Both the position numbers and the translations under genes were made by a program. From assembly GCA_027494115.1 (NCBI GenBank), contig JAOSJL010000001.1, positions 372,001 through 436,000 on the forward strand: a DNA stretch of 64,000 bases, in the 5' to 3' direction. Within the stretch, counting starts at the first letter, position 1. Every line of letters starts with the position of its first letter. The notes under the pieces are model-generated. The model searched no databases. It saw only the letters and a list, made by a program, of their open reading frames with translations, and was not told the DNA's origin. Shown one piece after another: positions 48,243 through 56,923 of the stretch. Source of the stretch: Acidimicrobiia bacterium. Its GTDB lineage: Bacteria > Actinomycetota > Acidimicrobiia > IMCC26256 > JAOSJL01.

Positions 48243-49289
48243 TCAGCGCGTGCGGCGGCGGTACCGCCGAACCGTTTCCTCACCCAGAATCAGAAGTGCC
48301 ACGGCTGCGGCGCCGGCAGCCACCCACGGCCACACAGGAGGCGTCGACAGCGAATCTGCCGTCGCCATCAGTGACTCCTCATTGGATGCCTGCGGTTTCC
48401 ACCCGGTGGCACGCAACCGGTCGTTGGCCACGACCCACGGGTGGGTGACGAGCGGTACGACACCCGGGGGCACGTCGCCGAGTCCCGAGATCCATCCGAA
48501 CGCGAGCAGGTGCTGGACGACACCTTCGGGGAGTGACGGTCGCAGACGTGGCGTGTGCAGGGCTTCGGCGTCGTCGGGATCCAGCCACCCGTCAGACGCC
48601 ACGTTGTACACACCGGACATGGCCGTGGTGCACGCCCTCGCCAGAGCGTCGGCCACGTCGTCGACGTGTGCGCACTGCACCGGAGCCGACGCACCACGCA
48701 CGGCGACGTGTGTACCCGCCAGCACCCTGGCCATGAGGTGGCCCGCCCCCGCGCCGAGCACCGGAGCCGGGCGCAGAGTCACGATGTCGACGCCCGGGTG
48801 TTGTTCGCTCCACTCCGACAGGAGGCGCTCGACCTCTGCCGACTGGACCGCGGGGAGAAACTCCGGATTGGGGCGTAGCGGCGCGTCTTCGGTGAGAGGG
48901 ATCGGATTGTTGGTCCAGGCGCCGTAAACCGTCGCGCTCGACATGAGCACGAACCGTTTGACGCCGACGGCCGCGGCGGCGTCGAGGACCCGTCGCGTCG
49001 CCTCGACGTTCACGCGGGCCATCAGAGCCACATCGGGGATCGGATCGTGGATCGCGGCGAGGTGCACGAGAACGTCGACGCCCTCGAGGAGTGGCTTCAG
49101 CTCGGCGTGCGCGATGTCGACCCGGTGGAAATCGAGATGTCGGACACGACGCTCGGGATCGCGCATGTCGAGGCCCACGAGACGTCCGACGCCGGCAGAT
49201 CGGTCGAGGTGGGCGAGAAGCCGCTGCCCCACGTAGCCGGAAGCCCCGGTGATCGCGACGGCACGGTCGCCCCCAGATCCATTTCGCAC
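48243..49289 (-). CDS. NAD-dependent epimerase/dehydratase-like protein with C-terminal membrane helix
   Basis: 348 residues. Rossmann start VAITGASGYVGQRLLAHLDR, then VDVLVHLAAIHDPIPD and FVLMSSATVYGAW. The expected YxxxK motif is replaced by PAVQSAEVERLL, so classic SDR catalysis is doubtful. The C-terminus has one helix (VWPWVAAGAAAVALLILGEE) and a basic end, which would hold it at the membrane. Divergent from the metallopeptidase gene. Confidence 0.78.
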   Translation of the reverse strand: MRNGSGGDRAVAITGASGYVGQRLLAHLDRSAGVGRLVGLDMRDPERRVRHLDFHRVDIAHAELKPLLEGVDVLVHLAAIHDPIPDVALMARVNVEATRRVLDAAAAVGVKRFVLMSSATVYGAWTNNPIPLTEDAPLRPNPEFLPAVQSAEVERLLSEWSEQHPGVDIVTLRPAPVLGAGAGHLMARVLAGTHVAVRGASAPVQCAHVDDVADALARACTTAMSGVYNVASDGWLDPDDAEALHTPRLRPSLPEGVVQHLLAFGWISGLGDVPPGVVPLVTHPWVVANDRLRATGWKPQASNEESLMATADSLSTPPVWPWVAAGAAAVALLILGEETVRRYRRRTR

Positions 49290-49307
49290 GCTCTCTAGAC
49301 TGGCCGC

Positions 49308-50606
49308 GTGAGCGACGAGTCACAACCCGGATCATCACCCTTCGGCCCCGGCTTCGATCTCTCACGGCTCTTTGGCCTGCTGGGCAGCGGAGGCAGCGGG
49401 CCGGTGAACTGGGAGGTCGCCCGCGAGGTGGCCGACTTCACGACCACTGGGGAGGCCACATCCACCGAGGAGGAACCGGTCGCGGTCGACGACGCCCGAC
49501 AGTTCTCCGACCTCGCGACGGCGGCACAGACGGCCGTGGTCGCCGAGACGGGCCTCTCCGCCGCTCTCGGTACGGGGACTCTCGTGGTCGGGCCGCGTCG
49601 CTGGGCACGCCTGCATCTCGACACTCTGCGCCCGGTTCTCGAGACTCTCGCCGCGACGCTGACGCGTGACGGCTTCGGAATCGGTTCTGCCCGCAGCGAC
49701 GAAGAAGGCGTGGGAGACGATCCGGCGTTCGACACCGACGCCCTGGACCCCGAGCTGGCCGAGCAACTCGGCGCCTTGGGGCTTCCACCCGACGCTCTGA
49801 ACACAGGGCAGCTCGGAGAGATGCTCGAGATGATCGCTCCGGCGCTCCTGGGCGTGCAGGCCGGTTCGATGATCGGACACCTCGCCACCCACGCGTTCGG
49901 GCAGTATGACCTTCCCCTTCCGGTCACCGGCGAGCCGAAACTTCTGTTCGTCGTCCCGAACCTCGACGCGTTCGAGAGCGACTGGTCACTGCCGCGTGAC
50001 GACCTTCGCTTCTATGTTGCTCTCCACGAGGTCGCGCACGCGGCGACCCGCAGTGTCCCGTGGGTGCGGTCGCACCTCATCGAGCTCGCGAACGAGTTCG
50101 TCTCGGGCTACCGGATGGACCCCGACGCGATGGAGAGCGTCATCGACATCTCGGGGCTCGACCCCACCGACCCCTCCACGATCGGCTCGGCACTCGGCGA
50201 CCCGGAACGACTGCTCGACACGATGCGCACGCCGGCCCAGGGCGAAACGCTGGCGCGTCTGTCGGACTTCACCGGAGTGCTCGAGGGATACGCCGATCTG
50301 GTCATCGAGTCGATCGGAGCGCCGCTCATCCCGTCGTTCGCACAGATCCAGGAGGCCATGCGGCGTCACCGCGTGGAGCGCGGGGAGGCCGAACGTTTCA
50401 TCGAGCGCCTCCTCGGGCTGGGGCTGAACCGTGCCGATTACGAACGCGGCGAGTCCTTCTGCCGCGGGGTTGTCGAGCGGGCCGGCACCGACGGCCTCCA
50501 CCGCCTCTGGGAGCGCCCGGACCGATCGCCCACCCGCAGCGAACTGGAAGCGCCGGGTCTGTGGCTCGCGCGCATCGACCTGCCCGATCTCGACGCTCCC
50601 GACTGA
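49308..50606 (+). CDS. Zinc-dependent metallopeptidase, DUF2342-like
   Basis: 432 residues; GTG 49308 lies six bases after TAGACT. The zincin site is FYVALHEVAHAATRSVPWVR (HExxH), with further conserved stretches LATHAFGQYDLPLPVTGEP and VLEGYADLVIESIGAPLI supplying a likely third ligand. Such proteins are conserved in actinobacteria, sometimes annotated as F420-biosynthesis associated. Substrate unknown; soluble by sequence. Confidence 0.8.
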   Translation: MSDESQPGSSPFGPGFDLSRLFGLLGSGGSGPVNWEVAREVADFTTTGEATSTEEEPVAVDDARQFSDLATAAQTAVVAETGLSAALGTGTLVVGPRRWARLHLDTLRPVLETLAATLTRDGFGIGSARSDEEGVGDDPAFDTDALDPELAEQLGALGLPPDALNTGQLGEMLEMIAPALLGVQAGSMIGHLATHAFGQYDLPLPVTGEPKLLFVVPNLDAFESDWSLPRDDLRFYVALHEVAHAATRSVPWVRSHLIELANEFVSGYRMDPDAMESVIDISGLDPTDPSTIGSALGDPERLLDTMRTPAQGETLARLSDFTGVLEGYADLVIESIGAPLIPSFAQIQEAMRRHRVERGEAERFIERLLGLGLNRADYERGESFCRGVVERAGTDGLHRLWERPDRSPTRSELEAPGLWLARIDLPDLDAPD

Positions 50607-50674
50607 CCGAAGGCCCCGACCGAAGCCGGCGGACCCAACACGGGAACCGATCGCGACACCGAAGAGGAGGAGAC

Positions 50675-51416
50675 ATGGAGATCACGAATATCGGGGTACT
50701 GGGTGCCGGCGTCATGGGCAGCGGTATCGCCCAGGTGACGGCTACCGGCGGCTTCGACACGGTGTGCTATGACCCCGACGCCGACGCCGTCGAGCGGGCC
50801 CGCGAGCACACCACGACGGGCCGCTACGGCATCGACCGCGGCGTCGAACGCAAGAAGCTGACCCCCGAGGAGGGCGCGGCCGCCAAGGAGCGACTGCGCT
50901 TCACCGACTCCTTCGAGGAGGTCGCCGCCGTCGATCTCGTGGTGGAAGCGGTTCCGGAACGGATCGACCTGAAGATCAAGGTGTTTCGCGACCTCGACGC
51001 GGCGGCTCCTCCTGGCACGATCCTGGCCTCGAACTCATCGGGGTTCCCCGTGGCGGCGATTGCCGCGGCCACGGAGCGGAGCGGGCAGGTCCTCACGTGG
51101 CACTGGGCATCTCCCGCGCCGGTGATGAAGCTCGCCGAGCTGGTGCGCGGCCCCGACACGACCGATGAGACCGTGGCCGCGGTCGTCGACGTGGCCACGC
51201 GCTGCGGCAAGAACCCCCGTCGTCGTGGCCGATTCCCCGACCAGCTGGGGCTACGTGGCGAACCGTGTGTACTTCGCGGCCATCCGCGAGGCCCAGCAGG
51301 TGGTCCGGGAGGGCGTGGCTGATCCCGAAGCGGTCGACACACTCCTGCGTGACTGCTTCAACTGGCCCGTCGGGCCGCTCGAGATGGTGGGTGGCGCCAA
51401 CAGCGGCTGGGACTGA
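50675..51416 (+). CDS. 3-hydroxyacyl-CoA dehydrogenase, short C-terminus (frame broken once)
   Basis: ATG 50675 after GAGGAGGA. NAD site IGVLGAGVMGSGIAQVTATG, then DLVVEAVPERIDLKIKVFRD, ILASNSSGFPVAAIA and WHWASPAPVMKLAELVRGP. An extra C in the run at 51214-51218 breaks the frame; removing it joins RCGKNP to VVVADSPTSWGYVANRVYF. Repaired length is 246 residues, about 35-40 short of the usual family: the C-terminal domain stops soon after CFNWPVGPLEMVGGANSGWD. A 13-base tandem repeat begins seven bases after the stop. Confidence 0.82.
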
Positions 51417-51423
51417 GCCCGAA

Positions 51424-51488
51424 CCGGGCAATCGGACCGGGCAATCGAACCGGGCAATCGGACCGGGCGATCGGACCGGGCAACCAGC
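51424..51488. repeat. 13-bp tandem repeat (5 units)
   Basis: Units of the form CCGGGCAATCGGA at 51424, 51437, 51450, 51463 and 51476, the last degenerate. It follows directly on the 3-hydroxyacyl-CoA dehydrogenase stop. The rest of the 267-base gap to the WhiB gene holds no gene that I can see; GTAATTAC at about 51631 may belong to the whiB promoter. Confidence 0.85.
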
Positions 51489-51684
51489 CGGAGAAGCAGC
51501 CTGAGCGACGTTGCGCGGTCGTCGGGCCACCGACCTGGACGCTTTTGTCCCGTTTAGGTAGAACTTTCCCGTGGCTACGGGGATTTCTCCTTGCAGCGCC
51601 ACCACTTCGGGTCCAAGATGACACGAATGTAATTACAGGCGTGTCGCACGGCACGCCGGCAGGAGCGTCGGGGGGCGTCCGGCC

Positions 51685-52038
51685 ATGAGCCGGACCGGGC
51701 GGACGACGCCGGGAGCAGGGGGAACACCGGTGCAGGAACTCCTACCGGACGGGTCCATCAATGCCGCGCTGTTGAGCGGCGACGACAAGCATTGGCAGGA
51801 ACAGGCGAACTGCCTGGGGGTCGATCCCGACCTCTTCTTCCCCGAGCGGGGAGCCTCCACCAAAGAGGCCAAGGGCGTGTGCGCGGGCTGCGAGGTGCGC
51901 TTCGACTGCCTCGAGTACGCCCTGAGCAACGGGGAGAAGTTCGGAATCTGGGGCGGCCTCTCCGAGCGTGAGCGCCGGAGACTCCGCCGTCAGCGGGCCA
52001 TGGCCCGGCGCGGTCTCATTCCCGCCACGGGGGCCTGA
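51685..52038 (+). CDS. WhiB-family [4Fe-4S] regulator
   Basis: 117 residues from ATG 51685; GTG 51730 after GGGGGAA is an alternative start. Cluster cysteines at about 43, 66, 69 and 75 (QANC, GVCAGCEVRFDC), the turn GIWGGLSERERRR and a basic DNA-contact tail RRQRAMARRGL. Layout resembles the WhiB2/WhmD branch linked to division and septation. Binds sigma factor and DNA near the -35 region (family knowledge). Confidence 0.9.
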   Translation: MSRTGRTTPGAGGTPVQELLPDGSINAALLSGDDKHWQEQANCLGVDPDLFFPERGASTKEAKGVCAGCEVRFDCLEYALSNGEKFGIWGGLSERERRRLRRQRAMARRGLIPATGA

Positions 52039-52053
52039 GGCCGGCCGTCGGGC

Positions 52054-52944
52054 TTACCCCCGAACGGTCCACCCAGGACGATCCCGGGCATCCAGCCTGT
52101 CCTCGACGGTCTGGTCGCGGGTCAGAGCGTGTTGCTCACGCCACGCAGGCGGGCAGCGCTCGAACTCCGCGGCCGGCACGAGGCCCACGAACTCGACGGC
52201 GACGACATCGGCCCCCGCGGCACGCGCTGACTGCTCCACGGCATCGCTGGCGGCGAGCAATCCGGTCACCGGCAGGTCCACCAGGTTCATCGACACCTGG
52301 ATCTCACCCGTCGACGGCAGACGGAGCCCGAGGGCCCGCACTCCCTCGAGACCTCCGTCGCGACCCCTCACTTCTGATGCGATACGCCGAGCCACGGCCA
52401 GATCGTCCACGTCGAGGACGCAGTTGAGAGCGATGAGGGGCGGGCGGGCGCCGACGGCCACGGCGCCCGCCGTCGGGTGAGGCCCCATCGGCCCGTGATC
52501 GGGCCACCGCGCGCTGAACGCCTCACGACGCACGGCGGGGAGAGTCCGTCCCAGAGTGTCGACGTCGCCGTAGAGGAAACACGGCAGGTCGAGTTCCGTG
52601 CCCGCCCAGTCCGCGAACCGCCGCGCGAAGCCCGCCGCGACTTCTCTGTCTCCTGATCCTCCGCCGAGCGCCACGAACGGCACGACGTCGAGTACGCCGA
52701 GGCGCGGGTGAACCCCTGTGTGGGTGCCGATGTCGAGGCGTGCGACGGCGGCAGCGGCCAATGCCTGCATGGCCTCCTCGACCACCGCCGGGTCGTGATC
52801 GGCCAGGGTGAAGACGCTGCGGTGATGGTCGGGGTCACTGTGCACGTCGAGCAGGGGACCGCCGCAGGCGGTAGCGAGCGCGTCGATCGCGGCCCGGTCG
52901 CGACCCTCCGATACGTTGGGGACGCACTCGTAGATCACACCCAC
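52054..52944 (-). CDS. ftcD: Glutamate formimidoyltransferase (FtcD N-terminal type)
   Basis: 296 residues from GTG 52944, six bases after TAGGGT. Motifs: YECVPNVSEGRDRAAIDAL, LDVHSDPDHHRSVFTLA, IGTHTGVHPRLGVLDVVPFV and RPPLIALNCVLDVDDLAVAR. These cover the formiminotransferase domain; the cyclodeaminase half is absent, as in many bacteria. Transfers a formimino group between formiminoglutamate and tetrahydrofolate. Histidine-use genes are not nearby, so its place in folate metabolism is inferred. Confidence 0.87.
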   Translation of the reverse strand: MGVIYECVPNVSEGRDRAAIDALATACGGPLLDVHSDPDHHRSVFTLADHDPAVVEEAMQALAAAAVARLDIGTHTGVHPRLGVLDVVPFVALGGGSGDREVAAGFARRFADWAGTELDLPCFLYGDVDTLGRTLPAVRREAFSARWPDHGPMGPHPTAGAVAVGARPPLIALNCVLDVDDLAVARRIASEVRGRDGGLEGVRALGLRLPSTGEIQVSMNLVDLPVTGLLAASDAVEQSARAAGADVVAVEFVGLVPAAEFERCPPAWREQHALTRDQTVEDRLDARDRPGWTVRG

Positions 52945-53015
52945 ACGCTCACCCTAGGACCCGGACACGATGACCCGGTCCGCAGACGATCGACGCCCAC
53001 CCGTAGCCTGACGGG

Positions 53016-54029
53016 ATGCGTATCGGCCTCGCTCTGCCCCAGTACGACTACTCGGTGCCGGGACACGACCCGCTCACCTTCGACACGATCGTCGAGTACG
53101 CCCTGCTCGCGGAGCGCGTCGGCTTCGACTCACTGTGGTGCTCGGACCATCTCTTCCTCGACATCGCCAAGTACGGCGGTTCCGACGAACCGCGGGGCGT
53201 GTTCGATCCGATCGTCACACTCGCCGCGCTGGCACGTGAGGTGCCCCGGGTGCGACTCGGAACTCTCGTGCTCCTCGAGGCACTGCGCCCCGCCACCGTT
53301 CTGGCCAAGCACCTCGCGTCTCTCGACCAGGTGTCGGGCGGTCGCCTCGACGTGGGCCTGGGCGCGGGCTGGTACGAGCCCGAGTACGCGGCGGTGGGGA
53401 TGTCGATGCCGAGCCCGGGTGTGCGCCTCGCTCGGTTGCGCGAAGCGGTGGAGGTCGTGCGCGGTCTCCTCGGTGGAGGCCCTCTGTCGTTCGAGGGGAA
53501 GTACCACGTGGCGCAGGACGCGTTGAATCTCCCGCCGGCGATCCAGCAACCCACACCTCCCGTCTTCGTGGGCGGCAAAGGTGACCGCCTGCTCGCACTC
53601 GCCGCGGAGCTCGCGGACGGCTGGAACACGTGTTGGGTGTGGACCCCCGAGAACTACGCAGAGCGGCTCCGGGTCCTCGGCCAGGCGTGCGAGGCCGTGG
53701 ATCGTGATCCGGCGACCGTTTGGCGAAGCCTGGGCCTCTACGCGCTCGTCGGGGAGGACCAGCACGACCTCGAGCGGCGCTACGAGCGGATGCGCGACGC
53801 CTATCCCCCCGGAGTCCTCGGCGAGGTCGGTCTCGACGAGTACCGGCAGGGTCGACTGGTCGGCACCGTCGAACAGGTTCAGGAGCAGATCGCCACCTGG
53901 GATGGGCTCGGCGTGGAGACCCTCATCCTCGGTGCCGGCCCACTGCCGTTCTCCGTCACATCCCCCGACGACGTGGAGATCCTCGCAGAAACGTGCTGCG
54001 AAGCCCTGCGCGGTGACTCCGACGGGTAA
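53016..54029 (+). CDS. LLM-class F420-dependent oxidoreductase
   Basis: 337 residues; ATG 53016 lies six bases after TAGCCT. TIM-barrel luciferase-like: MRIGLALPQYDYSVPGHDPL, ERVGFDSLWCSDHLFLDI, LGTLVLLEALRPATVLAKH, DVGLGAGWYEPEYAAVGM and PVFVGGKGDRLLALAAELAD. The pattern fits actinobacterial F420 enzymes rather than FMN luciferases. Substrate unknown. tatA follows 35 bases later. Confidence 0.88.
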   Translation: MRIGLALPQYDYSVPGHDPLTFDTIVEYALLAERVGFDSLWCSDHLFLDIAKYGGSDEPRGVFDPIVTLAALAREVPRVRLGTLVLLEALRPATVLAKHLASLDQVSGGRLDVGLGAGWYEPEYAAVGMSMPSPGVRLARLREAVEVVRGLLGGGPLSFEGKYHVAQDALNLPPAIQQPTPPVFVGGKGDRLLALAAELADGWNTCWVWTPENYAERLRVLGQACEAVDRDPATVWRSLGLYALVGEDQHDLERRYERMRDAYPPGVLGEVGLDEYRQGRLVGTVEQVQEQIATWDGLGVETLILGAGPLPFSVTSPDDVEILAETCCEALRGDSDG

Positions 54030-54064
54030 CGTGGAGGACAACCGCCTTCGGAAAGGCACGGCAC

Positions 54065-54247
54065 ATGAACCTCGGTATGCCCGAGCTCCTCATCGTGGCG
54101 CTCGTCGTCGTTCTCGTCTTCGGGGCGAGCCAACTCCCGAAACTCGCCCGCTCGGTCGGCCAGGCCCAAAAGGAGTTCAAGCAGGGCCTGAAGGAAGGCG
54201 CGAAGGACGACGACGAGGACCAGGACAAGGACCAGACCTCCACCTGA
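54065..54247 (+). CDS. tatA: TatA/E, twin-arginine translocase subunit
   Basis: 60 residues. N-terminal helix (MPELLIVALVVVLVFGASQL), the hinge Gly followed by QLPKLARSVGQAQKEFKQGL amphipathic helix, then a charged tail of Asp and Lys. Forms the Tat export pore. Its place just before the sigma-E-type operon mirrors the sigE-rseA-htrA-tatB order of mycobacteria. Confidence 0.9.
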   Translation: MNLGMPELLIVALVVVLVFGASQLPKLARSVGQAQKEFKQGLKEGAKDDDEDQDKDQTST

Positions 54248-54352
54248 GTCCCCGGGTCTGCCGCCCCACGGCGCCACCCACTCCTTTCGCGCCCACCTCC
54301 CGGCCGCGCACCATCCAGGCGCGCCGCGCCCGGCCTGCCGAGCGTGAGGTGG

Positions 54353-54379
54353 GGAACCATTCCACCCCACGCCGTCGTT
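54353..54379 (+). promoter_or_regulatory. ECF sigma-E-type promoter (GGAAC - CGTT)
   Basis: GGAAC at 54353-54357 and GTT at 54377-54379 (preceded by C) have the form and about 19-base spacing of SigE-class ECF promoters. It ends 31 bases before the ECF sigma gene, so it suggests self-activation. Confidence 0.55.
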
Positions 54380-54410
54380 TCCCATGACACCGGTCCCGTG
54401 ACGACAGGCG

Positions 54411-54907
54411 GTGTACCCCACCTGGGAAGAGGTCGCCCGTGACCACGGGCGGTTTCTCTACAACGTGGCTTTCCGCCTGGCGGGGAACGATGCAGACGCC
54501 CAGGACGTGGTTCAAGAGTCCCTGATACGGATTCGTCGGGGCCTGGAGAACTACGAGCCCGGATCGTTGGAAGGATGGTTGGCGCGGATCGTGACGAACA
54601 CGTTTCTCGACGAGACCAGACGGCGGAAACGGCGTCCCGCCGACGCACTGCCCGACGACCCCGATCTCGTCGTTCCCCCTCCCCTGCGGCCGACGAGGTC
54701 TCCACCGGCTTCTCCGACGACGTCCAGGGGGCGTTGTCAACGCTTTCCGAGGAGTTCCGCACCGCCGTGGTCCTGTGCGACGTCGTGGGTCTTCCCTACG
54801 AGGAGATCTCCGTTTCCACCGGCGTGCCGGTCGGCACGGTCCGTTCGCGCATCCACCGTGGTCGCAAACTCCTGCGCACCGCACTCGCAGGACCGGACGT
54901 CCCATGA
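54411..54907 (+). CDS. ECF sigma factor, SigE-like (frame broken once)
   Basis: GTG 54411. Region 2: [20 protein letters not shown] and [18 protein letters not shown]; region 4: [29 protein letters not shown]. One base is missing at about 54676-54684 in the inter-domain linker; restoring it gives [20 protein letters not shown] and 165 residues. The stop overlaps the anti-sigma start (ATGA). Directs RNA polymerase to GGAAC...GTT promoters such as those before this gene and htrA (inferred). Confidence 0.87.
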
Positions 54908-55404
54908 GTCCCCTCGACGAGCACGGTTCCGGCGCCATGACCGAGGACATGCTCTCCGCCTACCTCGATGGCGAGCTCAGCGAACCCGAGATCGATCGGG
55001 TGGAGGACGCTGCCCGCAACGACCCCGGATGGGCCGCGACCCTCGCCGGCATCAGCGCTGTCCGCTCGACGCTGCGCGAGCTTCCTGTCCGTGAAGCACC
55101 TCCTGGCGTGTGGGACACGATCGTCGAGGGCGTTTCTCGAGAGAGCGGGTCAGAAGACAGCGGGTCCGAAGACGTCTCAGCTCCTGTGTCACTGTTTCGT
55201 TCACGCACCGCCCGGTGGGTGGCCGCGGGCACGGCGGCAGCGGCGGCCCTGGCACTGTTCCTCGTTCCCGGCGCCGACACACCCGATCCGGCCAACCCTC
55301 CACTGGAGGAGCTCGCCGACTCCGCCGCGGCGCGCCAGTCACTGTCGTCGGATCCCGTGTCCGAACTCGTTCCCGTCGGCGTCCGAGCCGGGCTCGGGCC
55401 GTGA
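54904..55404 (+). CDS. Membrane anti-sigma factor (RseA/RsiW-like)
   Basis: 166 residues. Starts in the sigma stop. The N-terminal domain has [20 protein letters not shown], the anti-sigma helix pattern, but the zinc motif (HxxxCxxC) is missing, so it is of the zinc-free type. A single membrane helix lies at about 110-127 ([19 protein letters not shown]), then a short external tail. Likely holds the ECF factor inactive until cut under envelope stress. Confidence 0.85.
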   Translation: MSPLDEHGSGAMTEDMLSAYLDGELSEPEIDRVEDAARNDPGWAATLAGISAVRSTLRELPVREAPPGVWDTIVEGVSRESGSEDSGSEDVSAPVSLFRSRTARWVAAGTAAAAALALFLVPGADTPDPANPPLEELADSAAARQSLSSDPVSELVPVGVRAGLGP

Positions 55405-56439
55405 GCGGCACGCCGCAGCCGATGTGGTTGCACGGATCGCCACCCGCTCGACGTCACCGGGGGCGCGTCGTCGGAGCAGGTCTCCTTGTCATCACCTTGA
55501 TGGGTCTGGGCCTTCCGTTCGCCGCGGGCGACCAATCCGATCCGGGCGACCAGATACTCGCGGAGGCACGCGACGCCGCGTCCCACCACGACTTCAGCGG
55601 TCATCTTTCGATCCAGTGGTACGACGGCTCGGGCTACCACTCTGAGGAGATGCCGGTTCGATCCGGTGGACGGCGTCGTCGAGATCCTCGGCACCCGTAC
55701 CGTCGTCAGCGACGAGAGCGGTCGCTACGTACTCGATGACGACGAATGGCAGACGCTCTGGAGCGAGAGCGACATCCCCGAGGCTCCGGCACCGAGCGAG
55801 AAGTACGACCTGTCCATCGCCACGACGGCGGTAGCCGGGCGCGAGACCCAGGTCGTCGAGGTCAGCTCCACCGGTACCCACATGCTGCGCGAGCGGCGCT
55901 TCATCGACGAGGACACCGGGATTCTCCTGCGACGCGAGCAATTCGACGACCAGGGTCGGGCGGTGCGTGTGGTGTCGATTCGAAGCGTCGACGACATCGC
56001 CGATGGCGCGAGCCCGGAACACCCCGATGACTCCCCTGTCACCGATGCGCAGGTGGCACCCGACGGCCATCTTCCGGCTCCCGACACCGTCGGCGACGGC
56101 TGGGTCCTCCAGGGCAGCTACACGCTCACCGACGGGACGGTGCAGCGGTACTACTCCGATGGAGTCTTCGGGCTGTCGGTGTTCCAGCGAGCAGGCACGG
56201 TCGATTGGGAACACCTCCCCGCGGGCAGCGACGAGACCGAGTTGGACGGCCACGACGCGCGCCTGTGGATCGGCGCGAGCGGAACCGTCGCCGTGTGGGA
56301 GATGGACGACACCGTCTACACGGTCGTGACCGACGCTCCCGGCAGCGAACTCGACGCCGTGGTCGATGACTTCGAGAACCCGCAGGCACTGTTCGGCCGC
56401 GTGGTCCGCTTCGTCATCTCGCCCTTCAGCCTGTTCTAG
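55401..56439 (+). CDS. RseB/MucB-like sigma-factor regulatory protein (frame broken once)
   Basis: GTG 55401 overlaps the anti-sigma stop (GTGA). Signal/anchor helix (VVGAGLLVITLMGLGLPFA), then HHDFSGHLSIQWYDGSGYHS, as in RseB N-terminal domains. An extra base at 55657-55659 breaks the frame; removing it joins EEMP to VDPVDGVVEILGTRTVVSDE and the remaining domain (HMLRERRFIDEDTGILLRRE), 345 residues. RseB proteins protect the anti-sigma from cleavage and sense lipids or misfolded proteins; role here inferred. Its end overlaps the convergent WhiB gene by 14 bases. Confidence 0.82.
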
Positions 56440-56687
56440 AAGTGCGCAGCAGGCGTCGGCGTCCGCGCTCGGAGACCCCGCCCCAGACGCCGTGATCGAT
56501 GCGGTAGTCGAGGGCGTATTCGAGGCACTCCGACGCGACCGGGCACTCGGCACAGATCCGCCGGGCGTTCTCCACGCCGGCACCGTCGGAAGGGGAAGAA
56601 CACCGACGGCTCGTATCCGCGGCAGAGACCGTGGCGCATCCACGGCTGCTCACGCTCTGCAAGGGGTGGAAGGTTGCTGGCGCTCAT
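56426..56687 (-). CDS. WhiB-family [4Fe-4S] regulator (frame broken once)
   Basis: ATG 56687. First part MSASNLPPLAEREQPWMRHG with Cys 22. An extra base in the run at 56592-56595 breaks the frame; without it FFPSDGAGVENARRICAECP and VASECLEYALDYRIDHGVWG follow, with cysteines at about 45, 48 and 54 and the GVWGGVSERGRRR turn. Repaired length 86 residues. Sits on the opposite strand inside the sigma-E/HtrA cluster, divergent from htrA. Confidence 0.85.
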
Positions 56688-56840
56688 GGCTCTCGCATCT
56701 GGTGACGTGCGCGGCGTCTGAAGACTCCGACTGGTTGTTTCAACGTTCCGCAGGTGTCCCTCGTTCCCGTATTCTGGAGAAACACACCGAAGGAGGAAAC
56801 CTGAACGTTTCCGAAGAACTCGGTGGAAGCGGAGTTTCCC

Positions 56841-56866
56841 GGAACGATCGGGGTGGCGGCACCGTT
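56841..56866 (+). promoter_or_regulatory. ECF sigma-E-type promoter of htrA (GGAAC - CGTT)
   Basis: GGAAC at 56841-56845 and GTT at 56864-56866, preceded by C, 18 bases apart and 57 bases before the htrA ATG. It matches the site before the ECF sigma gene, so both are probably read by the same factor. Confidence 0.55.
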
Positions 56867-56923
56867 TCACCCCATGACTCCACCCACTGCGACCCACGAT
56901 CGCTCCCCCGACCTGGAGGAAAC

